Assembly: GCF_900167045.1 (NCBI RefSeq)
Contig: NZ_FUXJ01000006.1
Span: 186,001-250,000, forward strand
Direction of reading: 5' to 3'
Source of the DNA: Legionella maceachernii
GTDB taxonomy: Bacteria; Pseudomonadota; Gammaproteobacteria; Legionellales; Legionellaceae
Length of the DNA stretch: 64,000 bases
Part shown: positions 9,362 through 18,283 of the stretch, piece by piece
Layout: every line of letters begins with the position of its first letter
Position numbering within the stretch: position 1 is the stretch's first letter
The notes under the pieces: model-generated
Databases searched by the model: none
Seen by the model: the letters and a program-made list of their open reading frames with translations, nothing else
What the model was told of the DNA's origin: nothing
Made by a program: the position numbers and the translations under genes

Positions 9362-9520
9362 AAAAACTCCTTATCATTATTTTGGCGAAAAAAACTTGCT
9401 TTTTGTTCATGCTGTATTCAAAGAACGGCTGAGTTTGACGATTTCATGCGGCAATCCAACCGTTCACCAAGAATTAAGTATACCGCCTGAACGGATACTT
9501 TTCTGTGCAATATGACTTGA

Positions 9521-9575
9521 AAATCAATCTTTTCGCTTTAGTTAGCGAATTTTCAATCTGTCTTTAGATTGATTT
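9521..9575 (-). terminator. Nested hairpin downstream of sodB
   Basis: Outer arms AAATCAATCT (9521-9530) and AGATTGATTT (9566-9575) are perfect complements, and an inner stem TTCGCT (9532-9537) / AGCGAA (9544-9549) lies between them. On the minus strand it sits 25 bases after the sodB stop, so it may end or stabilise that transcript. It lacks a long U tract, so classic intrinsic termination is uncertain. Confidence 0.5.
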
Positions 9576-9600
9576 ATATCGTTTGGAAAAGCTCCCAATT

Positions 9601-10182
9601 TTAACGTAAATTAGACTCCACGAAGTCCCAGTTTACCAGAGACCAAAATGCCTTTAAGTACTCAGGGCGTGCATTGCGATAATCGATATAATAAGCATGT
9701 TCCCACACATCGCAAGTCATTAACGCCTGTTGCCCTTCGGTCATTGGTGTTCCAGCATTGGAGGTACTGATAATTTTAAGAGCGCCGTCTTTATCCTGAA
9801 CTAACCATGCCCAGCCAGATCCAAAGGTTGCAATGGCAGTTTGGGTAAACTGTTCTTTAAAATCATTAAAAGAACCGAATGCTTTAACAATCGAGTCAGC
9901 TAATTTCCCTGTTGGCTCATCCCCGCCTTTAGGGCTTAGGCAGTGCCAATAAAAAGTATGGTTCCAAGTTTGAGCTGCATTATTGAATACACCCCCAGAA
10001 CGGCTTTTTTTAATAATATCTTCCAGACTCAAATTCTCGTATTCTGTTCCGGCAATGAGCTTATTGAGATTAGTGACATAAGTATTATGATGTTTTCCAT
10101 AGTGGTACTCTAAGGTTTCTTCAGAAATATAAGGTGCCAACGCATTCTTTGCATAAGGCAACGCGGGTAGAGTAAATGCCAT
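9601..10182 (-). CDS. sodB: Iron superoxide dismutase
   Basis: A 193-residue cytoplasmic enzyme that dismutates superoxide. It starts [20 protein letters not shown] as in Fe-SODs. The metal ligands are visible: His in [13 protein letters not shown] (near 27), His in [14 protein letters not shown] (near 74), and Asp and His in [20 protein letters not shown] (near 157 and 161). [10 protein letters not shown] together with the AxxG arrangement near residue 140 favours iron over manganese. GGAG lies just upstream of the ATG. Transcribed alone and divergently from grxD. Confidence 0.95.
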   Translation of the reverse strand: MAFTLPALPYAKNALAPYISEETLEYHYGKHHNTYVTNLNKLIAGTEYENLSLEDIIKKSRSGGVFNNAAQTWNHTFYWHCLSPKGGDEPTGKLADSIVKAFGSFNDFKEQFTQTAIATFGSGWAWLVQDKDGALKIISTSNAGTPMTEGQQALMTCDVWEHAYYIDYRNARPEYLKAFWSLVNWDFVESNLR

Positions 10183-10226
10183 AAAAACTCCTATTTTTTA
10201 GTTAGGTTGTAAGTTTATCAGGATTC

Positions 10227-10232
10227 ATTATA
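10227..10232 (-). promoter_or_regulatory. Likely -10 element of sodB
   Basis: The minus strand reads TATAAT here, 45 bases before the sodB start codon. The -35 position at 17 bases spacing (TTCTGG) is poor, so only the -10 is proposed. Confidence 0.4.
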
Positions 10233-10464
10233 AGTACCAGGTCGGATTTCCAGAAACATAAAAAAAATAAATAGGAAACTGAAAACCGGTAAGAAGCCTA
10301 TAATGAAGGATATTGTTTGAAAGAGATAGAGCTTGCTAGCTAAATTTTCTTTACAAAACATCGTTTCACAAAGATCATACTTACGTTGAAAGATGGCCTT
10401 AAGTTGCTAATTGACCTTATTTTCGCCATAATTACGGTTGTTTTTATTTTTTATAGGGGCTCTG

Positions 10465-10782
10465 GTGGATACAATTGAGAAAATCAAAAAGCAAATTGCT
10501 GAAAATGCAATACTATTATATATGAAAGGCACTCCCAAAATGCCTCAATGCGGTTTCTCAGCACGTGCTGTACAATGCCTTGATGCTTGTGGCGTAACAT
10601 TCGCCTATGTGGATATTCTAGCAAATCCAGATATTCGTCAGACATTACCGCAGTATGCTGATTGGCCCACTTTCCCCCAGTTATACGTCAAGGGTGAGTT
10701 AATTGGTGGCTCAGATATTATCATGGAGCTTTATCAACAAGGCGAGTTGGAGCCATTATTGCGTGAAGCAGTATCCTCATAA
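10465..10782 (+). CDS. grxD: Monothiol glutaredoxin Grx4
   Basis: About 105 residues from the GTG at 10465 (MDTIEKIKKQIAENAILLYM), preceded by AGGGG at 10455-10459; the longest frame adds an unlikely leader from a TTG. The active site is the monothiol motif CGFS in MPQCGFSARAVQCLD near residue 30, and the glutathione-binding parts WPTFPQLYVKGELIGGSDI follow. The family carries and hands over [2Fe-2S] clusters and partners with BolA-like proteins. It lies 53 bases upstream of the peroxiredoxin on the same strand; both belong to redox defence. Confidence 0.93.
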   Translation: MDTIEKIKKQIAENAILLYMKGTPKMPQCGFSARAVQCLDACGVTFAYVDILANPDIRQTLPQYADWPTFPQLYVKGELIGGSDIIMELYQQGELEPLLREAVSS

Positions 10783-10835
10783 TCTGAGCACCCTAATAAA
10801 TAAGAAAATAAATTGCTTAACCAAGGAGAATAGTG

Positions 10836-11441
10836 ATGAGTGTTTTGGTTGGACGAAAAGCCCCTGATTTTACAGTTCCTGCTGTACTTGGTAATGGTGA
10901 AATCACTGACAAATTCAATTTACATGAAGAGCTAAAAGGCAAATATGGTCTAGTATTTTTCTACCCTCTCGATTTTACCTTTGTTTGCCCTTCCGAATTA
11001 ATTGCGCTTGATCACCGTATGCATGAGTTTAAATCAAGAAATGTTGCTGTGGTTGCTGTGTCTATTGATTCACAATTTACCCATAATGCATATCGTAATA
11101 CCTCTATTAAAGACGGAGGTATTGGGCCAGTGCAATTTACCCTAGCGGCGGATGTTACTCACACCATTTGTCAATCTTATGGGGTTGAACATCCTGTGGC
11201 GGGTGTCGCTTTCCGCGGCGCTTTCGTCATTGATAAAAATGGTATGGTGCGTTCACAAATTGTTAATGATCTACCTATCGGTCGTAATATTGATGAACTG
11301 TTGCGAGTGATTGATGCTGTCCAATTTTTTGAAGAGCATGGAGAGGTTTGCCCAGCGGGTTGGCAAAAAGGGAAAGCAGGCATGAAAGCTTCTCCTAAAG
11401 GTGTTGCTCAATACCTCGCTGAACATTCAGACAATTTATAA
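10836..11441 (+). CDS. 2-Cys peroxiredoxin (AhpC/TSA family)
   Basis: About 201 residues from the ATG at 10836, with AAGGAG at 10823-10828. The peroxidatic Cys lies in LDFTFVCPSELIAL near residue 51, and the resolving Cys in HGEVCPAGWQKG near 173, giving a typical 2-Cys enzyme that reduces hydrogen and alkyl peroxides. The C-terminal extension after the second Cys (GVAQYLAEHSDNL) fits the AhpC1-like/Prx1 group. No ahpF or ahpD lies next to it, so the reductant is probably thioredoxin or encoded elsewhere. Confidence 0.92.
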   Translation: MSVLVGRKAPDFTVPAVLGNGEITDKFNLHEELKGKYGLVFFYPLDFTFVCPSELIALDHRMHEFKSRNVAVVAVSIDSQFTHNAYRNTSIKDGGIGPVQFTLAADVTHTICQSYGVEHPVAGVAFRGAFVIDKNGMVRSQIVNDLPIGRNIDELLRVIDAVQFFEEHGEVCPAGWQKGKAGMKASPKGVAQYLAEHSDNL

Positions 11442-11473
11442 GTAGCTAATAAGATCAGAGCCCGCTTATCTGT

Positions 11474-11519
11474 AAATAGCCTGATTGTCGAGCACCGAGC
11501 CCAGCAAATCAGGCTATTT
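11474..11519 (+). terminator. Intrinsic terminator, probably bidirectional
   Basis: Perfect 13-bp arms AAATAGCCTGATT (11474-11486) and AATCAGGCTATTT (11507-11519) flank a 20-base loop and run into T residues. It lies between the convergent peroxiredoxin and rnt genes and could serve both. Confidence 0.8.
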
Positions 11520-11532
11520 TGGGTTAAGATAG

Positions 11533-12159
11533 CTAGGTTAAATGCATTTTGCGCCATGTATTCAGCATGGCGCAAAACAAATCCGCTGTTTTTTCTGCGT
11601 CATAGATGGCGGAGTGCGCTTCTTTCGTATCAAAATCAATTCCGGCAGCTTGTGCTGCTTTCGCTAAGACAGTTTGCCCGTACATAAATCCTGCTAAAGT
11701 CGCAGTGTCGAAACAAGTAAATGAGTGAAAAGGCGAAGCAATTCCTGTTCGTTTGGCGGCCTCTTTGATAAACAGTAAATCAAACCAAGCGTTATGGCCT
11801 ACGAGAACAGCACGTTGGCATTTAGTCTTTTTTAAAGCCTTATTGATTGGGACAAACAAATTTTCCAAGGCTTGTTTTTCTTCAATTGCAAAACGGAGAG
11901 GTTGAAACGGATCAATTTGAATAAAGTCAAGCGATTTTTCGTCCAGTTCAGCCCCCTCAAAAGGTAGAACATGCTCAAAATGGGAGGCTCCTCGGACAAA
12001 AAAACCTTGTTCATCGAGCTCAATTAATACAATACACATCTCAAGGAGTGCATTTTTTTGTGGATCAATTCCAGCCGTTTCGATATCCACAACAACGGGC
12101 AAAAAGCCTCGAAATCTGTCTTTTAATGCTTCACACAAAATGAAATCACGCCGACTCAT
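11533..12159 (-). CDS. rnt: Ribonuclease T
   Basis: About 208 residues from the ATG at 12159 (MSRRDFILCEALKDRFRG), with GGAG just upstream. A DEDDh exoribonuclease that trims the 3' ends of tRNA, 5S and 23S rRNA. The four acidic residues and the His are visible: VVVDIETAGIDP near 25, GHNAWFDLLFI near 125, and HSAIYDAEKTADLF near 185. The start lies 14 bases inside the end of pyrC, so the two genes form a coupled operon. Confidence 0.93.
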   Translation of the reverse strand: MSRRDFILCEALKDRFRGFLPVVVDIETAGIDPQKNALLEMCIVLIELDEQGFFVRGASHFEHVLPFEGAELDEKSLDFIQIDPFQPLRFAIEEKQALENLFVPINKALKKTKCQRAVLVGHNAWFDLLFIKEAAKRTGIASPFHSFTCFDTATLAGFMYGQTVLAKAAQAAGIDFDTKEAHSAIYDAEKTADLFCAMLNTWRKMHLT

Positions 12160-13180
12160 AAACACTCCACTCCACTGTTTCACCTGCAGCCACAGGTACC
12201 ACTTGTTCTTGTCCTAAGGGTAACGTTTCAGGAATAGACTGAGGTGTCTTAATTAACGTCAGCTCTGTGTGATTGAGAGGAAGTCGATAGAATTCAGCAC
12301 CAAATTGACTGAGAAAGGCATTAAGCCTATTCAATTTGCCAAGATGATCAAAAATCTGCGTATACATTGCCACAGCATAAGGTGCTGAATAAATTCCTGC
12401 ACAGCCGCAAGCACTCTCCTTATTGGTTTTTGCGTGGGGCGCACTGTCAGTGCCAGCAAAAAATTTGGGGTTTCCGCTGATTGCCGCTTTTTGCAAGGCT
12501 TGCTGATCACTTTCCCTCTTTAAAATAGGTAAGCAATAATAATGAGGTTTTACCCCTCCGGCTAAAAGATGATTGCGATTGTAAAATAAATGATGAGGTG
12601 TTATGGTCGCTGCGACATTACTAGAGGATTGGTTTACAAAATCGACAGCAATTTGTGTCGAAATGTGCTCAAGAACAATTCGCAGTTTGGGAAAATCACG
12701 TAATAATGGAATTAAGCAATTTTCAATAAATTCAGCTTCTCGATAAAAAATATCTCCCTGCGTGACCTCACCATGAATTTGTAACACCAGATTTTGTTGC
12801 TGCATGATTTCAAATAGAGGATAGAGTGCAGTTAAAGAGCGAGCTCCTTCCTCGGAATTAGTCGTAGCCCCAGCAGGATATAGTTTTGCCCCTAAGAGGT
12901 AGGGAAAATTGTTAATGCTTTCGAGATCAAGAGGTGTTACCTGCTCATTAAGATACAGAGTCATATAGGGGACAAAGTCAAAATGCCCCCCTAAAGCGGT
13001 TAAAATTCGCTCACGATAGGCAAGTACCGAGTCTACTGTAATTAATGCAGGCTTCAGATTAGGCATAATCAATGCACGAGAAAAATGGCGAGCAGTCGCT
13101 GGCACGGTGTGCTGTAAAATGATGCCGTCGCGAAAATGAACATGCCAATCGTCAGGCCGAGTAATAGTCAAAGTTTTCAC
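12146..13180 (-). CDS. pyrC: Dihydroorotase
   Basis: A 344-residue zinc enzyme of pyrimidine synthesis that interconverts carbamoyl aspartate and dihydroorotate. It has the class II (E. coli type) pattern: DDWHVHFRDG at the start (metal His pair), GAKLYPAGATTNSEEG with the carboxylated Lys near 100, LQIHGEV and VLEHISTQIAVDFV with further metal His, and FAGTDSAPHAKTNKES near 250 with the catalytic Asp. It overlaps rnt by 14 bases. Confidence 0.95.
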   Translation of the reverse strand: MKTLTITRPDDWHVHFRDGIILQHTVPATARHFSRALIMPNLKPALITVDSVLAYRERILTALGGHFDFVPYMTLYLNEQVTPLDLESINNFPYLLGAKLYPAGATTNSEEGARSLTALYPLFEIMQQQNLVLQIHGEVTQGDIFYREAEFIENCLIPLLRDFPKLRIVLEHISTQIAVDFVNQSSSNVAATITPHHLFYNRNHLLAGGVKPHYYCLPILKRESDQQALQKAAISGNPKFFAGTDSAPHAKTNKESACGCAGIYSAPYAVAMYTQIFDHLGKLNRLNAFLSQFGAEFYRLPLNHTELTLIKTPQSIPETLPLGQEQVVPVAAGETVEWSVYESA

Positions 13181-13866
13181 ATTAAAAGTTCCGGTAAGTT
13201 TGCCGATACCGCAAAGGATAGCATGGTTCTAAGTTGGATGAGCAAACACAGTCAAAGATTATTCATAAGCTTAGGGCCTACAAGAAAGCCCGTTATCAGT
13301 GACTAGGGATGGTGTTAAAAATCCTTCTGCGCCTAATGATACTGAAGCAGGTAAAAGAATGAATTGTCGAGTGGTAGTTAAGATTATTAAATAGAATCAA
13401 TTAGTAAGGTTATTGTGTTGAACTTCTTCTCAATTCTACTTATTAACAGACCTAATTTTTTGGAACAGGTAACTTAATAAATAAGTATTGTCGATACCAC
13501 TTCTTTTCTGATACAGTAGATAAAGTTTAGTCAACCTATTGATTCCAATTAGTTAAATAGCTTGAAAAATTAATGCTCACCGAGGTCTAAAGTTTTTAAG
13601 TCTCTTAAGCTTATCAATTAGATCAAACGATTGGTGACGAATTAATTACTGTGAGCACAAAAGAAACATTGTTGACCGCAAAGCTAAATAATTTATCGAA
13701 TTAATAGAGAAAATTTGTGGAAATGGTGTTGACTTTGATAAAGTAGCACTTGATAATCTGCCTATGTACGTTCTCGGATAGAGCGATGATTGCGTACTGT
13801 GGTCAATCCCATGATGTGGTTTGACGGCTAAACGGGAAATTAATAATAAAAAAGTGGAGATGAAGC
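13181..13866 (+). other. Long upstream region of the first MOMP gene
   Basis: This 686-base AT-rich stretch has no recognisable gene; the short minus-strand frame at 13646-13873 has no family resemblance and overlaps the MOMP start. Its right end holds a good sigma-70 promoter (13729-13757). The rest may hold regulatory sites, but I see no clear repeats in it. Confidence 0.5.
13729..13757 (+). promoter_or_regulatory. Sigma-70 promoter of the first MOMP gene
   Basis: TTGACT (13729-13734) is followed at an exact 17-base spacing by GATAAT (13752-13757). The predicted leader to the ATG at 13867 is about 100 bases. Strength close to consensus fits an abundant porin. Confidence 0.7.
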
Positions 13867-15000
13867 ATGTCATATTTGAAGAAAACAGCGGTAGCTGTTC
13901 TTGCTTTAAGCAGCAGTGCAGTATTTGCTGGTACCATGGGTCCTGTTTGCACCCCTGGTAATGTCACAGTTCCTTGCGAAAGAACTGCTTGGGATTTCGG
14001 TGTACAAGCCCTTTACTTAGACACTACTTACGACAATGGCAGCCCTAATTGGTGGGGTGGTTATGGTAGTGGTTATGATTTCGGTGGCTTCAATGAAACC
14101 AGATGGAATAATAACTGGCGTAATGACTGGAATTGGGGCTTCAAGTTAGAAGGTTCTTACCATTTCCACACTGGTAACGACATCAACGTTAACTGGTACC
14201 ACTTAACTAATAGCAACAATGACCACCACAACAACTCGGGTTGGGGCTGGGATAACAACCGCAACAGAGGTCCTCGTTGGGACGCTGTTAACGTTGAACT
14301 TGGTCAACACGTAGACTTCAGCGAGTGGAAAGTTATCCGCTTCCATGGTGGTGTTCAATACGCTCGAATCGCTGATCACCGTCGTAACCACAATAATGGC
14401 TTTGGCGCATTCGGAGCTGGCTTTGGTGGATTCGGAACTGGCTTTGGCGGATTCGGAACTTCCTTCTTTGGTGCCAATGCGTTTGGAAACCATCACGAAG
14501 CAAGATTCAACGGTTTCGGTCCTCGCTTCGGTGCTGACATGAGCTACATGGTTGGTAATGGTTTCAGCGTTTATGCTAACGGTGCAACAGCCTTGTTGAT
14601 CGGTTCTAGCAGACCTGCATTCCAATTCGATCCAGCATTCCCAGTGTCATTAATTCCAGTAGCTGCAGGTTTCCCTGTGCTCCCAGCATTCGGAACTCTT
14701 CCAGGTACAGGATTTGCTGCGCTGAATACGTTTAACCACCACAACAGAACTATTATGGTTCCTGAGTTGGAAGGTAAACTCGGTGCTAAATACACTTATG
14801 CTATGGCATCAGGTGACTTAACCCTGGATGTTGGTTACATGTGGGTTAACTACTTCAATGCTAGACACACTGTGTTCAACCATGGCACTATCGTTGATGG
14901 CTTCGGTGTTCGTCGTCACTTGGGCTTCGAAGATCGTTCAAGCAACGTTGCTTTCAACGGTCCTTACGCTGGTGTTAAGTGGGTTGGTAATTTTGTCTAA
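13867..15000 (+). CDS. Legionella-type major outer membrane protein (MOMP), Gly/Phe/Asn-rich
   Basis: A 377-residue porin. The signal peptide ends at SSAVFAG, giving the mature start [17 protein letters not shown], which I recognise from Legionella MOMPs, with two Cys that can crosslink subunits. Beta-barrel strands alternate ([34 protein letters not shown]; the end [13 protein letters not shown]). Unusual inserts are present: an Asn/Trp/Gly-rich loop near 55-120 and a tandem GFGG/FGTG stretch near 178-200. GGAGATG precedes the ATG and a strong promoter lies 110 bases upstream. A paralogue follows immediately. Confidence 0.92.
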   Translation: MSYLKKTAVAVLALSSSAVFAGTMGPVCTPGNVTVPCERTAWDFGVQALYLDTTYDNGSPNWWGGYGSGYDFGGFNETRWNNNWRNDWNWGFKLEGSYHFHTGNDINVNWYHLTNSNNDHHNNSGWGWDNNRNRGPRWDAVNVELGQHVDFSEWKVIRFHGGVQYARIADHRRNHNNGFGAFGAGFGGFGTGFGGFGTSFFGANAFGNHHEARFNGFGPRFGADMSYMVGNGFSVYANGATALLIGSSRPAFQFDPAFPVSLIPVAAGFPVLPAFGTLPGTGFAALNTFNHHNRTIMVPELEGKLGAKYTYAMASGDLTLDVGYMWVNYFNARHTVFNHGTIVDGFGVRRHLGFEDRSSNVAFNGPYAGVKWVGNFV

Positions 15001-15022
15001 TTTGTTGAATTATGCTGTATTT

Positions 15023-15054
15023 AAAGCCCATCACTTGTTGATGGGCTTTTTTTT
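15023..15054 (+). terminator. Intrinsic terminator between the two MOMP genes
   Basis: An 11-bp stem AAAGCCCATCA (15023-15033) / TGATGGGCTTT (15039-15049) with a 5-base loop leads into a T run. It lies only 17 bases before the next start codon. Confidence 0.9.
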
Positions 15055-15071
15055 AGATTAACGGAGTGATC

Positions 15072-16043
15072 ATGTTGAAAAAAACAACCTTGGCAATTCT
15101 CAGTTTGGCTGTGAGTGGTTTTGCCTCCGCTGGAATGTATTCCCCCGCACCTGCTCCTTCGTGCACTCCAGGTGATGTAACAGTACCTTGCGAAGCTAAA
15201 AAATGGGACATTGGAGCACAGGCGCTTTATTTTCAGCCAACTTATTCAAATGGCAAAGGTTATGAATTCAATCCAGAACATGGTTTTAACAGCGTCAGAC
15301 CCAGATGGGGATGGGGATACCGATTACAGGGGTCATATCATTTTCATACCGGTAACGACATCACAATGACCTTTATACATTATGATAGAAACTCAGATCG
15401 TGGCGGCTATGCTGGAGAAATTCCATTTGCCCTTGCATTTGAACCATTTAGATTGCGCTTAGAAAATCAGTTTGATCAGGTTAATTTAGTACTTGGCCAA
15501 CATGTTGATATGAGCGCGTGGAAAAAAATACGGTTTTATGGCGGTTTGCAATTTGCAAAAATCCGGCTGGATACAACAAATCAATTCTTAGTCGTTCCAC
15601 CAGGACTTGTTCTACGCTCAGTTTCAAGTTTACAACAGTTCCGAAATGCTGATTTTGAGGGAGTAGGTCCAGTTGTGGGTGTCGATTACGCATATAATTT
15701 AGTTCAGGGTTTCAGCGTAACAGGTAATGCGGCAACTGCTCTTCACTACGGTGTAAATCGCTATGTTTCAGGATTTATCGCTGGTCCGAGCTTTGCTGTT
15801 AATGCAGTTGATAGTCATAGCCAACGAATAGTAGTGCCCAGTATCGAAGCAAAATTAGGTCTTAAGTATACTCATGAATGGATTGAGGGCACACTTAATC
15901 TGGAAGGCGGCTTTCAAGCAGTTAATTATTTTAACGCTTTGGAAGTAAGGAGGCCTTTTGGGGTAACTAATCATATTTCGAGCAGCGATTTCGGACTGTA
16001 CGGCCCCTATTTCGGCGCAAGCTGGGTTGGAAACGTGATTTAA
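15072..16043 (+). CDS. Second Legionella-type major outer membrane protein
   Basis: About 323 residues from the ATG at 15072; CGGAG at 15062-15066 is correctly spaced for it and not for the GTG at 15066. It shares the plan of the preceding MOMP: signal peptide ending FASAG, a double-Cys start (CTPGDVTVPCE), the [10 protein letters not shown] strand, LGQHVDMSAWKKIRFYGGLQFAKI, and a C-terminus GPYFGASWVGNVI ending in an aliphatic residue. It lacks the Asn/Gly-rich inserts. The terminator just upstream leaves almost no room for its own promoter, so expression probably depends on readthrough. Confidence 0.9.
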   Translation: MLKKTTLAILSLAVSGFASAGMYSPAPAPSCTPGDVTVPCEAKKWDIGAQALYFQPTYSNGKGYEFNPEHGFNSVRPRWGWGYRLQGSYHFHTGNDITMTFIHYDRNSDRGGYAGEIPFALAFEPFRLRLENQFDQVNLVLGQHVDMSAWKKIRFYGGLQFAKIRLDTTNQFLVVPPGLVLRSVSSLQQFRNADFEGVGPVVGVDYAYNLVQGFSVTGNAATALHYGVNRYVSGFIAGPSFAVNAVDSHSQRIVVPSIEAKLGLKYTHEWIEGTLNLEGGFQAVNYFNALEVRRPFGVTNHISSSDFGLYGPYFGASWVGNVI

Positions 16044-16065
16044 TTTCAAAAATACCCTCTATTAC

Positions 16066-16092
16066 AAGGCCCATGTTCAATGGGCTTTTTTT
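16066..16092 (+). terminator. Intrinsic terminator after the second MOMP gene
   Basis: Stem AAGGCCCAT (16066-16074) / ATGGGCTTT (16080-16088), with one G-U pair and a 5-base loop, followed by T residues. It closely resembles the terminator after the first MOMP, which suggests the gene and terminator duplicated together. Confidence 0.85.
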
Positions 16093-16462
16093 ATGTCAAA
16101 AAAGAAGTGGATTGTTCAATGCTTACCACTTTATGTATACAGTTTGAGAAGAGCTGTGAGTCAGATCGGAAGTGAATGAGCTATGGCATTGAATTGTATT
16201 GACCAAATGTTGTCAAACTCCGATCAATTAATTTCAATACAAAAGATCTTGGCTGCGATTTTTGATCAGTATTAATCTTTTTCACACAAATTTTGATTTA
16301 AATTTAGACTTTAAGATTGAGAAAAATGACGAGCCTAGCTATGCTATTGGGGCTTGTGTCTTTGAACAATGTTTAAAATTAAAGATCAGTTGGAATAAAA
16401 AATGAGATGGACCTTTTCACTTTAAAGACAGGAAGAAAAAAAATAATTTAGGAGTACGTTGT
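16093..16462 (+). other. Upstream region of the LbtU-like porin
   Basis: AT-rich and without a recognisable gene. TTGTCA at 16210-16215 could be a -35 element, but no good -10 follows at the right distance. I could not identify a Fur box by eye. Confidence 0.35.
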
Positions 16463-18115
16463 GTGAAATATAAAGCCCTAATATTAGCACTTTCTGCTTT
16501 GTCCAGCTCAATTTTTGCCGCTGACAATGAAGAGCTGCAGCAGGAAATTCTACGCTTACAAGAGCAAACTAAACAGCTGCAAAGCCAATTGAATCGTTTG
16601 CAAAAACAATTAGTTGCCCAGGCAGTTATAAAACCCACAGCTAAAGCTAAACCCGCTGTAAAGCAGGTTATAGCTAAAAAATCGATAACTAAAAAAGCAC
16701 CTCCACCCCCTACTAAAAACGTTGTAGCGGCAAAAAATAATCAAGCGGTTGTAGCAAATACAGAAAACACTGAGAAAGGAAAAACCATCCATGTCAGTCC
16801 ATTATCAGTGTATACAGCGCATGAAGATGACAAAGTGAAAGGGTTTTATCCTACAGCGTTGATTGCGGATGGTCGGGTGATTAGTTACATCGCTGGTACG
16901 CCAGTGGTTAGCTCACCTTATCTAGGAGAGAGACCTGCTTTTGATGGTTCTGATTATATTGTGAATATTTCAAGCATTAATCGGGATATTCGTTTAATGG
17001 AACAGCGACGCCGATTATACCGTGCTTATGAAAGCCTTGGATATCCCAAACCCAACGTACCTATAATCTCAATTAGCGGAAAAGCAGAACCGGTTGCGAT
17101 TATTAATCGTCCTTACGTGGGTAAATACGCGAGTGATATCAATTTGGGTTCTAGTGAGGTAGACGTTGCGGCGGCGTTAAATGACAAAGTGGAAGCATTC
17201 ATATCCATGGCTTACGATGAAACGCCTCCTCCTGTGGGACAGCGGGTTTCAAACTCTGCTTTTAGTTTAAACTTAGGGTTTGTTAACATTGGTAATCTAG
17301 ATAAATCGCCCTTTTATTTCACTGCAGGTCAAATGTTTGTTCCTTTTGGCCGTTATTCCAGCTCAATGATCAGTTCTACACTACCTCAACGTTTAGCAAG
17401 AACAAAGGCCAGGCCCTTTATTCTTGGGTATAAATCCCAAAAAGATTGGGGGCCTTATGCAGCTGTCTATGGATTTAAATCCGATACTAATTTAGGCCAC
17501 GCTGGTATAGGCGGGTTAAATTTAGGTTATACCATTAAAGCAGGTAGGCTTTCTGGTGATATAGGGGCTGGGTATATAAGCTCTATAACTGATTCAACGG
17601 GTATGCAAGATAATGGTTCTCAACCTTTTACAACATTTGGCGGTTTTGCCTCAGATACCAACGGAAGTGAGTTAATTCACAAAGTACCGGGCGTTAATGT
17701 TCATGGAAACATTAGTTTTGATCGCTACAGTTTGACTGCTGAATGGGTAGGAGCATCACGAAGATTCAGATTCCAGGATCTGAGCTTTAATTACAGAGGA
17801 GCCAAGCCACAAGCAGCACAACTTGAGGGAGGTGTGACCTTTATGGCCTTCAATAAGCCTGCTTCAATAGGGGTGGGTTACCAATGGTCGAAGGACACGC
17901 TTGCTTTACACTTGCCCAAACATCGCTTTAGTGGTGTATTCAACATTTCGATATGGAAGGATACGGTTGAGAGCCTCGAATACCGTCATGATGTGGACTA
18001 TAACGTTTATCAATTTGCTAATGGGATTGCGCCACCTGGTTTGGTGAATTTGCCAATTTTTGGTACGGGTCGCAAATCTGACGCTTTAATTGCACAAATT
18101 GGTGTGTATTTCTAA
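16463..18115 (+). CDS. LbtU-like siderophore porin (DUF3573 type)
   Basis: A 550-residue outer membrane protein starting at GTG with GGAG at 16451-16454. Layout: signal peptide (ALSSSIFAAD), a Gln/Leu coiled coil near 22-52, a Lys/Ala/Pro linker to about 100, a conserved plug-like part (LSVYTAHEDDKVKGFYP, INRDIRLMEQRRRLYRAYES), and a beta-barrel ending in Phe (IAQIGVYF). This arrangement matches the LbtU family, the TonB-independent receptor for the Legionella siderophore legiobactin, and its Francisella relatives. Paralogues of LbtU exist, so the ligand here is inferred. No siderophore biosynthesis gene is nearby. Confidence 0.75.
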   Translation: MKYKALILALSALSSSIFAADNEELQQEILRLQEQTKQLQSQLNRLQKQLVAQAVIKPTAKAKPAVKQVIAKKSITKKAPPPPTKNVVAAKNNQAVVANTENTEKGKTIHVSPLSVYTAHEDDKVKGFYPTALIADGRVISYIAGTPVVSSPYLGERPAFDGSDYIVNISSINRDIRLMEQRRRLYRAYESLGYPKPNVPIISISGKAEPVAIINRPYVGKYASDINLGSSEVDVAAALNDKVEAFISMAYDETPPPVGQRVSNSAFSLNLGFVNIGNLDKSPFYFTAGQMFVPFGRYSSSMISSTLPQRLARTKARPFILGYKSQKDWGPYAAVYGFKSDTNLGHAGIGGLNLGYTIKAGRLSGDIGAGYISSITDSTGMQDNGSQPFTTFGGFASDTNGSELIHKVPGVNVHGNISFDRYSLTAEWVGASRRFRFQDLSFNYRGAKPQAAQLEGGVTFMAFNKPASIGVGYQWSKDTLALHLPKHRFSGVFNISIWKDTVESLEYRHDVDYNVYQFANGIAPPGLVNLPIFGTGRKSDALIAQIGVYF

Positions 18116-18154
18116 ACGGTATACCACCCTTCACGTTGTCTGTTCATTCCGCTT

Positions 18155-18174
18155 CCCGCGGTGCAAACCGCGGG
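18155..18174 (+). terminator. GC-rich hairpin after the LbtU-like gene
   Basis: A perfect 8-bp stem CCCGCGGT (18155-18162) / ACCGCGGG (18167-18174) with a 4-base loop, 40 bases after the stop. No T run follows, so it may be a transcript-end structure rather than a classic terminator. Confidence 0.5.
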
Positions 18175-18283
18175 TATCAAAACCCGAAATTTATGGCATT
18201 AACCTGTTCGCTATAAAGTGCTTTGTTCATGAAATTACTGCTATGCTTATCCACATACCAAGCGTAAAAAGGTTGTGTAAATA

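Noticed and set aside
13646-13873. A 75-codon minus-strand frame upstream of the first MOMP
   Set aside because: It overlaps the MOMP promoter and start codon and has no recognisable protein features.
14203-14625. A 140-codon minus-strand frame inside the first MOMP gene
   Set aside because: It is a shadow of the Gly/Phe/Asn-rich coding repeats; its Ser/Glu/Ala-rich translation mirrors the codon bias and has no start signal.
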